The position numbers were made by a program, and so were the translations under genes. Source: JANOYC01 sp031428675 (lineage in GTDB: Bacteria > Actinomycetota > Actinomycetes > Actinomycetales > Microbacteriaceae). Taken from it: 64,000 nucleotides of DNA. This document shows, piece by piece, positions 8,266 through 17,116 of this stretch (positions within the stretch are counted from its first letter, which is position 1; every line of letters starts with the position of its first letter). Under the pieces are notes generated by a model. It searched no databases, was not told the origin of the DNA, and worked only from the letters and a program-made list of their open reading frames with translations. The DNA lies in NCBI GenBank assembly GCA_031428675.1, contig JANOYC010000052.1:8551-72550 (forward strand). Reading direction: 5' to 3'.

Positions 8266-8928
8266 TCAGTGCACGTGCGCCTTTGCTGCGGCACGAAGGT
8301 CGGCGATGGCGCGGGTGGGATCTCCCGAGCCGAAGACCGTCGAGCCGGCCACGAACGTGTCGGCGCCGGCCTTGGCCGCCATCTGAATTGTTGTTTCGTT
8401 GATTCCCCCATCGACTTGGAGCCAGACATCCAGCCCGGTCTTCGCGACGACCTCACGAAGTTGCGCGAGTTTCGGCATTGTCGATTCGATGAAGGACTGA
8501 CCGCCGAATCCGGGCTCGACGGTCATCACGAGCACTTGGTCGAATTCAGGCAGAAGGTCGAGGTACGGCGCTACATCGGTGCCGGGCTTCAGCGCGATTC
8601 CGGCGCGGGCGCCGATATGGCGCAAGGTGCGGGCAAGCGCAATCGCGTCGTTGGCTGCCTCGGCGTGGAAGGTCACCGAGAACGCGCCGACTTCGGCATA
8701 ACCCGGTGCCCAGCGGTCCGGGTTGTCGATCATCAAGTGGATGTCGAGCGGGATCGGCGACATCTGTTGGAGGCGCTCGACCATCGGCAGGCCGAAGGTG
8801 AGGTTGGGAACGAAATGGTTGTCCATGATGTCGACGTGCAGAAGATCCGCGGTGGCGACACGTTGCACGTCGTGAGCGAGATTGACGAAGTCGGCCGCGA
8901 GGATGCTGGGGTTGATGCGAACTGCCAT
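8266..8928 (-). CDS. rpe: Ribulose-phosphate 3-epimerase
   Basis: This 220-residue TIM-barrel enzyme interconverts ribulose-5-phosphate and xylulose-5-phosphate in the pentose phosphate pathway. Diagnostic motifs are INPSILAADFVNL near the N-terminus, HVDIMDNHFVPNLTFG (metal-binding His and Asp), HLMIDNPDRW, MTVEPGFGGQSF and LQVDGGINETT. The start has AAGG eleven bases upstream. It lies 64 bp after rsmB in a run of housekeeping genes. Nothing unusual is seen. Confidence 0.96.
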   Translation of the reverse strand: MAVRINPSILAADFVNLAHDVQRVATADLLHVDIMDNHFVPNLTFGLPMVERLQQMSPIPLDIHLMIDNPDRWAPGYAEVGAFSVTFHAEAANDAIALARTLRHIGARAGIALKPGTDVAPYLDLLPEFDQVLVMTVEPGFGGQSFIESTMPKLAQLREVVAKTGLDVWLQVDGGINETTIQMAAKAGADTFVAGSTVFGSGDPTRAIADLRAAAKAHVH

Positions 8929-8992
8929 GAACCGACCTTATCGATCGCGAGCAGGCATCACAGCCACGTTGCCGTCGCAGCTTGGTCCCCCG

Positions 8993-10363
8993 CTAGGAGC
9001 GAGTGAGCAATTGAATGAACATCGCGTCGGTGCCGTGTCGATGCGGCCACAATTGTGCGTGCGGGCGATCGGGCAAACCGAGTGATCGACCGACAACGGT
9101 CTCGAGCACCGCTGGCGTGTCGACGGGAGTGAGTGACGGGTGGCGAGCGAGGGCGTCACTGACGATCGCTCGAGTCTCACCAACGTGAGGCGAGCACGTG
9201 ACATAGGCGAGCAGACCACCCGGCGCGAGCGCCATGATCGCGGAGCTCAGCAGGTCTCGCTGCAGGGGCCCGAGCTGACCGACATCCGATGGTTGCTTGC
9301 GCCACCGTGCCTCGGGCCGACGGCGGAGAGCGCCGAGGCCGGTGCATGGAGCGTCAAGCAGGATGCGATCGAACGCACCCACATTGTCGGCGCCGATCTC
9401 GCGTCCGTCGCGTTCCCACACCTCCGGTGGGGTCGCGAAGGGCGAGAGCGCTGAGCGCACGAGTTGAGCGCGCGAGGGAACGACCTCGTTAGCGATGAGG
9501 GTGGCCCCCATCCCGTTGGCTTCGGCGGCGAGCAGAGCCGCCTTCCCACCAGGACCGGCGCAGATGTCCAGCCAGCGTTCAGCGGGTTTAGCCGGGCGAG
9601 CCCGACTGAGCGCGAGTGCAGCCAGTTGCGAACCTTCGTCTTGCACACGCGCTCGGCCCGCACGCACGGCGGATAACCGGGTGGGATCTCCCCCGCGAAG
9701 CGTCGCGGCGATCGGTGACAACAAGCCAGGCCCCTGATCGAGCTCGTCGGGTGTTGTCAGGCCGGGAAGCGCGGCGAGGCTCACGGCGGGAGCGGCGTTG
9801 TCGGCAGCGAGCAGGGCCTCGAGTTCGGTTTCGGCGGACTCGGCTTCGAGCGCTTGGCGCAACGCGCGAACAATCCAGAGCGGATGCGAAAAGTGCAACG
9901 ACAGACGTTCATCCGTGTTCTTCGCCGTGGAGAGCACGCGTTCGCGCCATTCCTCGCTCGACGACCGCGTGATGGTGCGCAGAACGCCGTTGACGAACCC
10001 CGACGCCGACCGAGAGCCCACCTCGCGCGCGAGCGTGACGGCCTCATCGACGGCCGCGTGCGGAGCAACGCGCATGGAGAGCAACTGGTGAGTAGCGAGT
10101 CGGAGCACGTCACGCACCGGCGAGTCGATGCGATCGACGGGGCGGCCGGCAACGAGTGCGATGACGGCGTCATAATAGCCCTGCATGCGCAGGGTGCCGT
10201 AGGTCAGTTCAGTGGTGAGCCCCGCGTCGGCGGTCGACAGCTTCGCGCGACCCAAGCGCACGGGGAGCAGCAGGTTGGCGTAGGCGTCGGACTCGTGCAC
10301 CGCACGGATCACTTCGAAGGCGATCCGGCGAGCCGGCTGCACGCGTGAGGAGGTCGAACTCAT
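8993..10363 (-). CDS. rsmB: 16S rRNA m5C methyltransferase RsmB (Sun family)
   Basis: This 456-residue protein has an N-terminal NusB-like RNA-binding domain (about 1-140, with RRIAFEVIRAVHESDAYANL) and a C-terminal SAM methyltransferase. The methyltransferase shows DICAGPGGKAALLA (SAM loop), DAPCTGLGALRRRPEARW (catalytic Cys in PCTG) and YVTCSPHVGET (second Cys). It methylates C967 of 16S rRNA in E. coli. The ATG at 10363 overlaps the fmt stop in an ATGA, so the two are coupled, as commonly seen for fmt and rsmB. A longer frame upstream only repeats fmt sequence. Confidence 0.94.
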   Translation of the reverse strand: MSSTSSRVQPARRIAFEVIRAVHESDAYANLLLPVRLGRAKLSTADAGLTTELTYGTLRMQGYYDAVIALVAGRPVDRIDSPVRDVLRLATHQLLSMRVAPHAAVDEAVTLAREVGSRSASGFVNGVLRTITRSSSEEWRERVLSTAKNTDERLSLHFSHPLWIVRALRQALEAESAETELEALLAADNAAPAVSLAALPGLTTPDELDQGPGLLSPIAATLRGGDPTRLSAVRAGRARVQDEGSQLAALALSRARPAKPAERWLDICAGPGGKAALLAAEANGMGATLIANEVVPSRAQLVRSALSPFATPPEVWERDGREIGADNVGAFDRILLDAPCTGLGALRRRPEARWRKQPSDVGQLGPLQRDLLSSAIMALAPGGLLAYVTCSPHVGETRAIVSDALARHPSLTPVDTPAVLETVVGRSLGLPDRPHAQLWPHRHGTDAMFIQLLTRS

Positions 10364-11289
10364 TCGGCCACCGTACCGGCGCCAGGGGGTCGGCCCCGCC
10401 ACCAGTCGCCGCTGGACATGGCGCTGCGACCGGCAGGATGCACACGCAGGATCTCCACGGGATCGGTGGAGGTGCCGACAATGAAGCCGCGCCCATGTTG
10501 CGCAACATGACCGGGCAGAAGCGCTGGAGTGTCGCGGGCGATGATCGCTTCGAGAATTTTGAGGCGCACCCCGTCAATGATCATGAACGCCCCGGGTTCT
10601 GGAGTGGTGCCACGAATACGGGAGTGCACGCGCTCCGCGCTTAAGCCCCAGTCGATCCGACCGTCGTCGAGGGTGAGTTTTGGCGCGAGTGTCACTTCTC
10701 CGCGTTGTGGTTCTGCTCTCGCCGTGCCGTCGGCGAGAGAATCGACGACCCGGGCGAGCAGGTCAGCGCCGGAATGGGCGAGAGACTCGAGGAGGTGACC
10801 GGCTGACTGGTGGCGTCCGATCGATTGTGTCGACTGGCCAAACCAGTCGCCCGCATCCAACTCGGGCACGAGCTGGAACACGGTCGTACCGGTGGTCTCG
10901 TCGCCGGCCATCACTGCACGCTGCACGGGCGCCGCTCCTCGCCACCGTGGCAGCAGCGAGAAGTGCAGGTTGATCCAGCCCATCGCCGGGGTGGACAGCA
11001 GCGGTTCGCGCACGAGCCCGCCGTACGCGACGATCACACCCAGGTCGACATCAAGCTGCCGGACCGCCTCGGAAACTTCGTCATCCAAACGATTCGCCTT
11101 GAGCACGGGGACACGGTGCTTCTCTGCGGCGGCGGCGACAGGAGTGGCAGTCAACACCCGCTTTCGACCGAGCGCGGCATCGCGTCGGGTGATGACGCAT
11201 GCGACTTCGTGTTGGGAAGCCGCGAGCCGATCCAGACTGGGTACCGCCGCGGCCGGGCTGCCGGCGAAGACGAGTCTGAGTGCGGCCAT
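10360..11289 (-). CDS. fmt: Methionyl-tRNA formyltransferase
   Basis: This 309-residue enzyme formylates initiator Met-tRNA using 10-formyl-tetrahydrofolate. The N-terminal Rossmann domain begins LRLVFAGSPAAAVPSL. The catalytic Asn/His region is WINLHFSLLPRWRGAAPVQ, and ELDAGDWF supplies the conserved Asp. The C-terminal OB-like tRNA-binding domain follows (about 205-309). It lies 50 bp after priA and overlaps rsmB. The short, degenerate C-terminus is ordinary for the family. Confidence 0.95.
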   Translation of the reverse strand: MAALRLVFAGSPAAAVPSLDRLAASQHEVACVITRRDAALGRKRVLTATPVAAAAEKHRVPVLKANRLDDEVSEAVRQLDVDLGVIVAYGGLVREPLLSTPAMGWINLHFSLLPRWRGAAPVQRAVMAGDETTGTTVFQLVPELDAGDWFGQSTQSIGRHQSAGHLLESLAHSGADLLARVVDSLADGTARAEPQRGEVTLAPKLTLDDGRIDWGLSAERVHSRIRGTTPEPGAFMIIDGVRLKILEAIIARDTPALLPGHVAQHGRGFIVGTSTDPVEILRVHPAGRSAMSSGDWWRGRPPGAGTVAE

Positions 11290-11339
11290 CCGACAATTCT
11301 CCCCCAGAGATCAGGGCCGGTCGACCGCTCGGCCGATGA

Positions 11340-13367
11340 TCAGGAGTCGAACGGCTCGACATCGTCGAAGCGCGCACGAAGGGTGGAGCCCCGCACTGGC
11401 GTTCCTCGTGGCCCGCGGCGACGGCTCGCGGCGACGCGAACGATTTCTGCCCTCAGGGTGGCGGCCACATCTGCACCGCGCGCGTAGTCGAAGCGGACGA
11501 TCGTGCGCACGGTGCCGTCGCCCGCTTCCACCGGCCCGAGAACATCGGTCGAAGGCACGTTTGCGGCCGCGACAGCTGCGCTCACTTCATCGGCAGTTCC
11601 GGTCAGAGTCGCGACGCGGACCACCGGAGGGAAACGCAGAGCGCGACGGTCGACAAGTTCGCGGTGAATGAATTCCGCCTGGCGCCACGTCGACAGCGCT
11701 CGCGCGATCTCACCCCCGACGCCCACGAGCACGACCGGTTTCCTCGGAGCGACCAGGGCGGCCGCGTTTGACCACCAGCGCAGACAGTCCTCGGCCACTC
11801 GGAGGCTTTCGCGCGCGAGCATGCGCTCGCCATCGAGAAGCAGCGCGGCGCGGTACCCGCCGGTCGCGATGGGTTCGGCGCCTCGGGTGGCGATCACGAG
11901 CGCAGGTCGCGCGTCTACCTGGGTCACGATGTGATCGCCGTCGGAGACGATGATTCGTACGCCGGGGAACGCACGCCCGAGCTCATCGGCCGTGCGCGCT
12001 GAGCCGGAACCGACCGCACGGATGGTCTTCACGCCGCAATGCGTACAACTCCAGTTGACGGCGATCGAGCCGCACCATCGACACGCCGGCGCGGAGCGCA
12101 CTGTGGCGGTGCCGAGGGGGCCTTCGCACGCACGGCACCGGGCGGTTTCGCCGCAACCAGCGCACGCCAGTCGTGGTGCGTAGCCGGGTCGCGCGACCTG
12201 CACAAGCACGGGGCCGCTGTCGAGCGCCTCCCGTGCTGTGGCCCACGCCGCTGTCGGGATGCGAGCCCGACCGGATTGCGCGTCGTCGTTCGCTTGCAGC
12301 GCGGTCGCGATGACGCGCGGGTTCACAGCGGGGGTCGGCGCAACGGGAGTGAGCCAGCCGACTTCCACCAGTCTCTCGACCTCGGCACTGCGCGCATGGG
12401 AGAAGAAAAGTAGCGCACAACCGCACAGTTCCTGACGAAGCAGCGCTGCATCCCTCGTGTGCACGTAGGGTGCTAGCGGCTCGACATGGAGCGGGTCGCC
12501 GTCATCCCACACCGCGATCAGACCGAGTCGTGCGACGGGCGCGTAGACCGTCGATCGGTTGCCGATGGCGACCACGGCGGCTCCCTCGAGACACGAGAGG
12601 AACGCGTGATAACGGTCGGCGTTGCTCTGTGTCGCGTCGAGGCGCACGATGCGGTCTGGCGGCAGGAGTGCGGCGAGGGCCGACTGCAGCTGCTGCTGGT
12701 CGCGGTAGTCGGGCACGACAAGTATCACGCTGCGATCGGAAGCAATCGCGTGGGTCGCCGCTTGCGCCATCGTCACGGCCCACTCGCCCACCCAGGTCGC
12801 CGGTGGCACGTCAGCGCTCGACGTCGCGGTGGTTGAATCCGCGACCGAAGACACTGCGCCGGGCACGTCGGTCACTCGGGGAATCGCGTCGACGGCCAGC
12901 CGACCGCCGCGCGCTACCGCGTCTTCGACGACGCCTTCCGGATATCCGGCCACCGCGACGGGAGCAACCGGCTGCCGCGGAGATGGTTCGGAAGACTCGA
13001 CCCGACCCAGCCACGCCTTCTCGACCCGCGCCTGCCGCTTGGGAACGGCAAGGCGCACGATGTCGTTCGCCGATCCGGCTGCCCGATCGGCGGCGCGGCG
13101 GGCGAGTTGGTAAACCTCGGGAGTCAGCACCTGCGCCGACGACACGACCGACTCAAGCTCGCTGAGCGCGCCCGCGAAATCGCCTTTCTCCACAACCTCG
13201 ACAATGACGCCGTCGGCTACGCGGCCCGCTGATCGTAACGGAACCCGAACCCTCACTCCCGGCCGCGCTGCGTCTGATGCGTGCTCGGGAACCGAGTAGT
13301 CGAAGAGTCGATCGAGCTGCGGCAAGGCGGAGTCGACCAGCACCCGGGCGATGGATGCGTGGCCCAC
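11340..13367 (-). CDS. priA: PriA-family primosomal protein N', helicase motifs degenerate
   Basis: This 675-residue protein has the N-terminal 3'BD of PriA (ARVLVDSALPQLDRLFDYSVP) and an intact zinc-binding module with four CxxC pairs (CAGCGETARCRACEG, then CRWCG and CTHCG). The helicase core lacks ATPase motifs: the Walker A position reads GEWAVTMAQAATHA with no GKT, and the Walker B position reads WDDGD rather than DEEH. Mycobacterial PriA is likewise reported to be non-helicase, so this is probably a structural replication-restart protein. It begins 2 bp after metK and precedes fmt. Confidence 0.88.
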   Translation of the reverse strand: MGHASIARVLVDSALPQLDRLFDYSVPEHASDAARPGVRVRVPLRSAGRVADGVIVEVVEKGDFAGALSELESVVSSAQVLTPEVYQLARRAADRAAGSANDIVRLAVPKRQARVEKAWLGRVESSEPSPRQPVAPVAVAGYPEGVVEDAVARGGRLAVDAIPRVTDVPGAVSSVADSTTATSSADVPPATWVGEWAVTMAQAATHAIASDRSVILVVPDYRDQQQLQSALAALLPPDRIVRLDATQSNADRYHAFLSCLEGAAVVAIGNRSTVYAPVARLGLIAVWDDGDPLHVEPLAPYVHTRDAALLRQELCGCALLFFSHARSAEVERLVEVGWLTPVAPTPAVNPRVIATALQANDDAQSGRARIPTAAWATAREALDSGPVLVQVARPGYAPRLACAGCGETARCRACEGPLGTATVRSAPACRWCGSIAVNWSCTHCGVKTIRAVGSGSARTADELGRAFPGVRIIVSDGDHIVTQVDARPALVIATRGAEPIATGGYRAALLLDGERMLARESLRVAEDCLRWWSNAAALVAPRKPVVLVGVGGEIARALSTWRQAEFIHRELVDRRALRFPPVVRVATLTGTADEVSAAVAAANVPSTDVLGPVEAGDGTVRTIVRFDYARGADVAATLRAEIVRVAASRRRGPRGTPVRGSTLRARFDDVEPFDS

Positions 13368-13369
13368 GA

Positions 13370-14566
13370 CTACAGTCCGGTTGCGCTGCGAAGCTCGTCG
13401 ACGCGGTCGAGCCGCTCCCAGGTGAACTCCGGGAGCTCGCGTCCGAAGTGGCCGTATGTCGCGGTCTTCGCGTAGATCGGTCGAAGCAGGTTGAGTTCAC
13501 GGATGATCGCGGCCGGCCGCAGGTCGAAGACATCGCGGATGGCCGTGATGATCTTCTCTTCGGACACGTGAGCGGTGCCGAAGGTCTCGACATACAGTCC
13601 GACAGGCGACGCTGTGCCGATGGCGTAGGCCACCTGCACCTCGAGCCGATCGGCCAGCCCCGCGGCAACGGCATTCTTCGCCACCCATCGCATGGCGTAC
13701 GCGGCGGACCGGTCGACTTTCGACGGGTCCTTTCCGCTGAATGCTCCCCCGCCGTGGCGCGCCGCGCCGCCATAGGTGTCAACGATGATCTTGCGCCCGG
13801 TGAGCCCGGCGTCGCCCTGCGGCCCGCCAATCAGGAAAAGGCCAGTCGGGTTGACGAGGATGCGCGGGTCGGCGCCGCCGAATCCGGCTTCGTCCAGCAC
13901 CGGTCGGATAACGAGCTCGACTATCTCACGGCGGAGTTCATCTGTTTGGATCGCAGGCGAGTGCTGGGTCGACAGAACGACGGTCTCGATCGTGCGGGGA
14001 ATGTGGCCGTCGTAGCCGACGGTGACCTGGGTCTTGCCATCCGGTCGCAGGTAGTCGACGACGTGGTGTTTGCGCACGTGCGCGAGCCGCTCTGAGAGTC
14101 GGTGCGCGAGGTGGATCGGCAGCGGCATGAGCGCGGGAGTCTCGGTGGTGGCGTAGCCGAACATGATGCCCTGATCGCCAGCGCCCTGACGATCGTCGAC
14201 GTCGGTGCTGCTCTGTTCACGGGATTCGAACGCGTCGTCGACCCCTTGCGCGATGTCGGGCGATTGGCCGCCGATGGAAATGGAGACGCCACAGGAACGG
14301 CCGTCGAACCACACGTCAGACGACGTGTAGCCGATGTCGGTGATGCGACGACGAACGATGCCCGGAATATCGACATAGCCGCTCGTCGTGACTTCGCCGG
14401 CCACGTGCACCAGCCCCGTGGTCACCAGGGTTTCGACTGCAACGCGCGCCGCGGGGTCGACCGCGAGCAGGGCATCAAGGATGCTGTCGCTGACCTGGTC
14501 GCAGATCTTGTCGGGGTGACCCTCAGTGACAGATTCAGACGTGAAGAGTCGCAGTGCGGAGCTCAT
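13370..14566 (-). CDS. metK: S-adenosylmethionine synthetase
   Basis: This 398-residue enzyme makes SAM from methionine and ATP. All three signature regions are present: TEGHPDKICDQVSDSILDA, GAGDQGIMFGYA and the GGGAFSGKDPSKVDRSAAY loop. It is expressed from the minus strand with coaBC 30 bp upstream and priA 2 bp downstream. The short upstream gap leaves no room for a SAM riboswitch, so any SAM feedback must act elsewhere. Length is typical. Confidence 0.97.
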   Translation of the reverse strand: MSSALRLFTSESVTEGHPDKICDQVSDSILDALLAVDPAARVAVETLVTTGLVHVAGEVTTSGYVDIPGIVRRRITDIGYTSSDVWFDGRSCGVSISIGGQSPDIAQGVDDAFESREQSSTDVDDRQGAGDQGIMFGYATTETPALMPLPIHLAHRLSERLAHVRKHHVVDYLRPDGKTQVTVGYDGHIPRTIETVVLSTQHSPAIQTDELRREIVELVIRPVLDEAGFGGADPRILVNPTGLFLIGGPQGDAGLTGRKIIVDTYGGAARHGGGAFSGKDPSKVDRSAAYAMRWVAKNAVAAGLADRLEVQVAYAIGTASPVGLYVETFGTAHVSEEKIITAIRDVFDLRPAAIIRELNLLRPIYAKTATYGHFGRELPEFTWERLDRVDELRSATGL

Positions 14567-14596
14567 GCGGATAGCTTTCGTTGAAGGACGGCTGGT

Positions 14597-15802
14597 TCAG
14601 GCGAGGAGGTCGAGGATGCGATCGGAAATTTCTCGTTTACTCCCCGCGGCCTCGAACACTGTATCGCCAGCGCCGTTGATGACAGTGACCGCGTTGCCGG
14701 AAGTCCCGAAGCCATCACTCCAACCGACGGTGTTGAGGACGAGGTAGTCGCAGCCCTTTCGGGCGATCTTCGCCCGGCCCAGTTCGAGCAATGCTCCAGG
14801 GTCTGACTCGGTCTCGGCGGCGAAACCCACGATGGTCTGTTCGGGTCGTCGGCTCGTGGAGATCTCAGCGAGGATGTCCGGGTTGCGCACGAGGGTGAGC
14901 GACAGTGCGTCGCCGTGGTCGTCCTTTTTAATCTTTCGCGGTGCGATCGATTCCGGTCGGTAGTCGGCGACGGCGGCCGCCATGATCACGGCGTCTGATT
15001 CCGACGCGATCCTCGTAACCGCAGCATGCAACTCGGCGGTCGTGGACACTCGTGTCGTAATGATCGACGCAGTCGTGGGGAGATCGACTTCGATGTTGGC
15101 AACAATGAGCTGAACCTGTGCGCCGCGCTCGGCCGCGGCTTGCGCCAGCGCCAGACCCTGTCGGCCAGTTGACCGGTTGCCAATGAAACGCACCGGATCG
15201 AGAGGCTCCCGGGTTCCTCCGGCAGTGATCAGGATGCGCCTGCCCGCGAGGTCGCCGCGGCCCATCGGGGCGTCACGGTTCGAGAGAACGGCCAGTGCCT
15301 CCGAAACGATGTCCTCGGGTTCGGCCATGCGGCCGATCCCAGCATCGGAGCCGGTCAGTTGTCCGTTCGCCGGCCCGACGATGGTCACTCCTCGTTCTTG
15401 GAGCGTTGCCACGTTGGCGATCGTCGCCGCGTTCTCCCACATTTCCGAGTGCATCGCCGGGGCGATCACAAGCGGGGCGCGGCTGGCGAGAACGGTGTTG
15501 CCGAGCAGGTCATCCGCTTGCCCGGTGGCGAGCTTCGCGATGGTGTTCGCGGTCGCCGGGGCGATCACGATGAGGTCGGCGGCTTGGCCGATCGCCACAT
15601 GGCGAACTTCGGCGACCCCCTCATAGAGGTCGGTGTGCACGGGGTTGCGGCTGATGGCCTCGAGAGTCGGGCGACCTACGAACCGCAGTGCGGCATCCGT
15701 AGCCACTACCTGCACGTCGTGACCGGCGAGCACGAAGGCGCGAACGACGCCGACAGCCTTGTAGGCCGCGATGCCGCCCGTGATTCCGACCACGATGTTC
15801 AT
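14597..15802 (-). CDS. coaBC: Bifunctional phosphopantothenoylcysteine decarboxylase / phosphopantothenate-cysteine ligase
   Basis: This 401-residue fusion catalyses two consecutive steps of coenzyme A synthesis. The N-terminal CoaC half is an FMN flavoprotein (VGITGGIAAYKAVG, APATANTIAKLATGQADDLL, IAPAMHSEMW). The C-terminal CoaB half begins about residue 185 (ILITAGGTREPLDPVRFIGN) and has the PxKIKKD-like segment APRKIKKDD. The start at 15802 is chosen because MNIVVGITGG is canonical; 18 extra in-frame codons upstream have no homology. rpoZ lies upstream, the usual rpoZ-coaBC-metK order of Actinobacteria. Confidence 0.95.
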   Translation of the reverse strand: MNIVVGITGGIAAYKAVGVVRAFVLAGHDVQVVATDAALRFVGRPTLEAISRNPVHTDLYEGVAEVRHVAIGQAADLIVIAPATANTIAKLATGQADDLLGNTVLASRAPLVIAPAMHSEMWENAATIANVATLQERGVTIVGPANGQLTGSDAGIGRMAEPEDIVSEALAVLSNRDAPMGRGDLAGRRILITAGGTREPLDPVRFIGNRSTGRQGLALAQAAAERGAQVQLIVANIEVDLPTTASIITTRVSTTAELHAAVTRIASESDAVIMAAAVADYRPESIAPRKIKKDDHGDALSLTLVRNPDILAEISTSRRPEQTIVGFAAETESDPGALLELGRAKIARKGCDYLVLNTVGWSDGFGTSGNAVTVINGAGDTVFEAAGSKREISDRILDLLA

Positions 15803-15886
15803 CGAGTCGCCCACTTTCGTCTCGTATTCGCCGATATTCGCGACGTTTGTGGGCAACTCGGGGAAGGGGTGGGGAGCCGCGAGTCG

Positions 15887-16144
15887 CTAGTCCTGGTGCG
15901 AGGTGATGCGCAGCTTGTCGTCGTTGATCTCGCGGAGCGCAACGGAGAGCGGCTTGTCGTCAATCGTCGAGTCGACGAGCGGACCGACGTTGTCGAAGAG
16001 GCTGCCTTCGTGAAGATCGGCGTAATAGTCATTGATCTGGCGCGCGCGCTTCGACGCGAAGATGACGAGCCCGTACTTCGAGTCGATGCGCGTGAGGAGC
16101 TCGTCGATGGGCGGGTCAATGATGCCGGTCTGCTTGTCAGCCAC
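15887..16144 (-). CDS. rpoZ: DNA-directed RNA polymerase omega subunit
   Basis: This 85-residue omega subunit stabilises the beta' subunit during RNA polymerase assembly. It has the conserved DELLTRIDSKYGLVIFASKR and ARQINDY segments (about 14-40), and then SVALREINDDKL near the C-terminus. It follows the guanylate kinase gene by 54 bp and precedes coaBC, matching the conserved gmk-rpoZ pairing. In many bacteria omega is linked to the ppGpp response; here only context suggests it. Confidence 0.95.
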   Translation of the reverse strand: MADKQTGIIDPPIDELLTRIDSKYGLVIFASKRARQINDYYADLHEGSLFDNVGPLVDSTIDDKPLSVALREINDDKLRITSHQD

Positions 16145-16198
16145 GAGAGGCTCTCCTTATTGGTTGAGCGCGAGGTAGATCGATGCGCGCGTGCGAAG

Positions 16199-17116
16199 TT
16201 AGCGGGCCTGCGCCTGGAACTGGGCGTGGGCAGAAGTCAATTCTACGACCTCACGGGCCGCTTGGCTGACGTCGTGATTGATGACCTTCACATCGAACTC
16301 GTCCTGAGCGGCCAATTCGACGCGTGCTGTGGCCAATCGACGGCTCTGTTCTTCCGACGATTCGGTGCCGCGGCCGATGAGGCGACGAACCAGTTCCTCC
16401 CACGTGGGAGGCAGAAGGAACACCAGAATGGCGTCGGGCATGGCGGCGCGCACCTGGCGTGCGCCCTGCAGGTCAATCTCGAGCATCACCCGACGTCCAG
16501 CCGCGATGGCGTCATCGATCGGCGGGCGGGGGGTGCCGTAGCGATACGAGTTGTGCACGACGGCCCACTCGAGAAGCTCGTTTTCGTCGATCATCCTGTC
16601 GAACTCGGCGTCGGACACGAAGTGGTAGTGCACACCATCGACCTCTCCCGGCCGTGGTTGCCGGGTGGTCGCGGAGACACTCAGGAAGACATCGGGGTAG
16701 GTGTCGCGGATGAATGCCGAGACCGTGCCCTTGCCTACGGCCGTCGGACCAGCGAGAACCACCAGTTTTGTGGGTTCTGGCGCGACTTTCTGGCGCTCGG
16801 CGAGGTACTCCGCAAGTTTTGTGCGTTGGCGCGCTCCGAGACCACCGACACGCTTCGACGCGGCGATCGCCAGTTTCTCCATCACCCGGTCTGCACGCGT
16901 CGGCCCGAGGGTGGGGACGCTCGTGAGCAATTCGCGCACCCTCAACGAGGCCTCGGGAGATTCGGGGTGGCTCCAACCGTGGCGAACCACGTCGAGCGCG
17001 GTGCGCTCGCGGCTGGCGACGTCGTGCTTCACTGCGGCGCGGGCCCGCCGCGCGGCGATGGCCGCGTGGGCGGCAGCGACGCGATCCACGTCGGGCGGAG
17101 TCGGGCGAGGCGTCAC
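16199..17116 (-). CDS. gmk: Fusion of actinobacterial integration host factor (mIHF) domain and guanylate kinase
   Basis: This 305-residue protein starts at a GTG overlapping the pyrF stop (GTGA). Residues about 8-108 resemble mycobacterial integration host factor: a basic helix (AAIAARRARAAVKHDV), the SVPTLGPTRADRVMEKL helix-hairpin segment and KRVGGLGARQRTKL. Residues 115-305 are a complete guanylate kinase with P-loop GPTAVGKGT (123-131), SVSATTRQPRPGE, FLEWAVVH-like ELLEWAVVH and the LEIDLQGARQV strand. In most Actinobacteria mihF and gmk are separate neighbouring genes. Here no stop or start separates them, so one polypeptide probably combines nucleoid binding with GMP phosphorylation. 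Internal restart cannot be excluded. Confidence 0.9.
   Translation of the reverse strand: MTPRPTPPDVDRVAAAHAAIAARRARAAVKHDVASRERTALDVVRHGWSHPESPEASLRVRELLTSVPTLGPTRADRVMEKLAIAASKRVGGLGARQRTKLAEYLAERQKVAPEPTKLVVLAGPTAVGKGTVSAFIRDTYPDVFLSVSATTRQPRPGEVDGVHYHFVSDAEFDRMIDENELLEWAVVHNSYRYGTPRPPIDDAIAAGRRVMLEIDLQGARQVRAAMPDAILVFLLPPTWEELVRRLIGRGTESSEEQSRRLATARVELAAQDEFDVKVINHDVSQAAREVVELTSAHAQFQAQAR

Noticed and set aside
14567..14596. A SAM riboswitch before metK
   Set aside because: Only 30 bp separate coaBC and metK, too short for any known SAM riboswitch.
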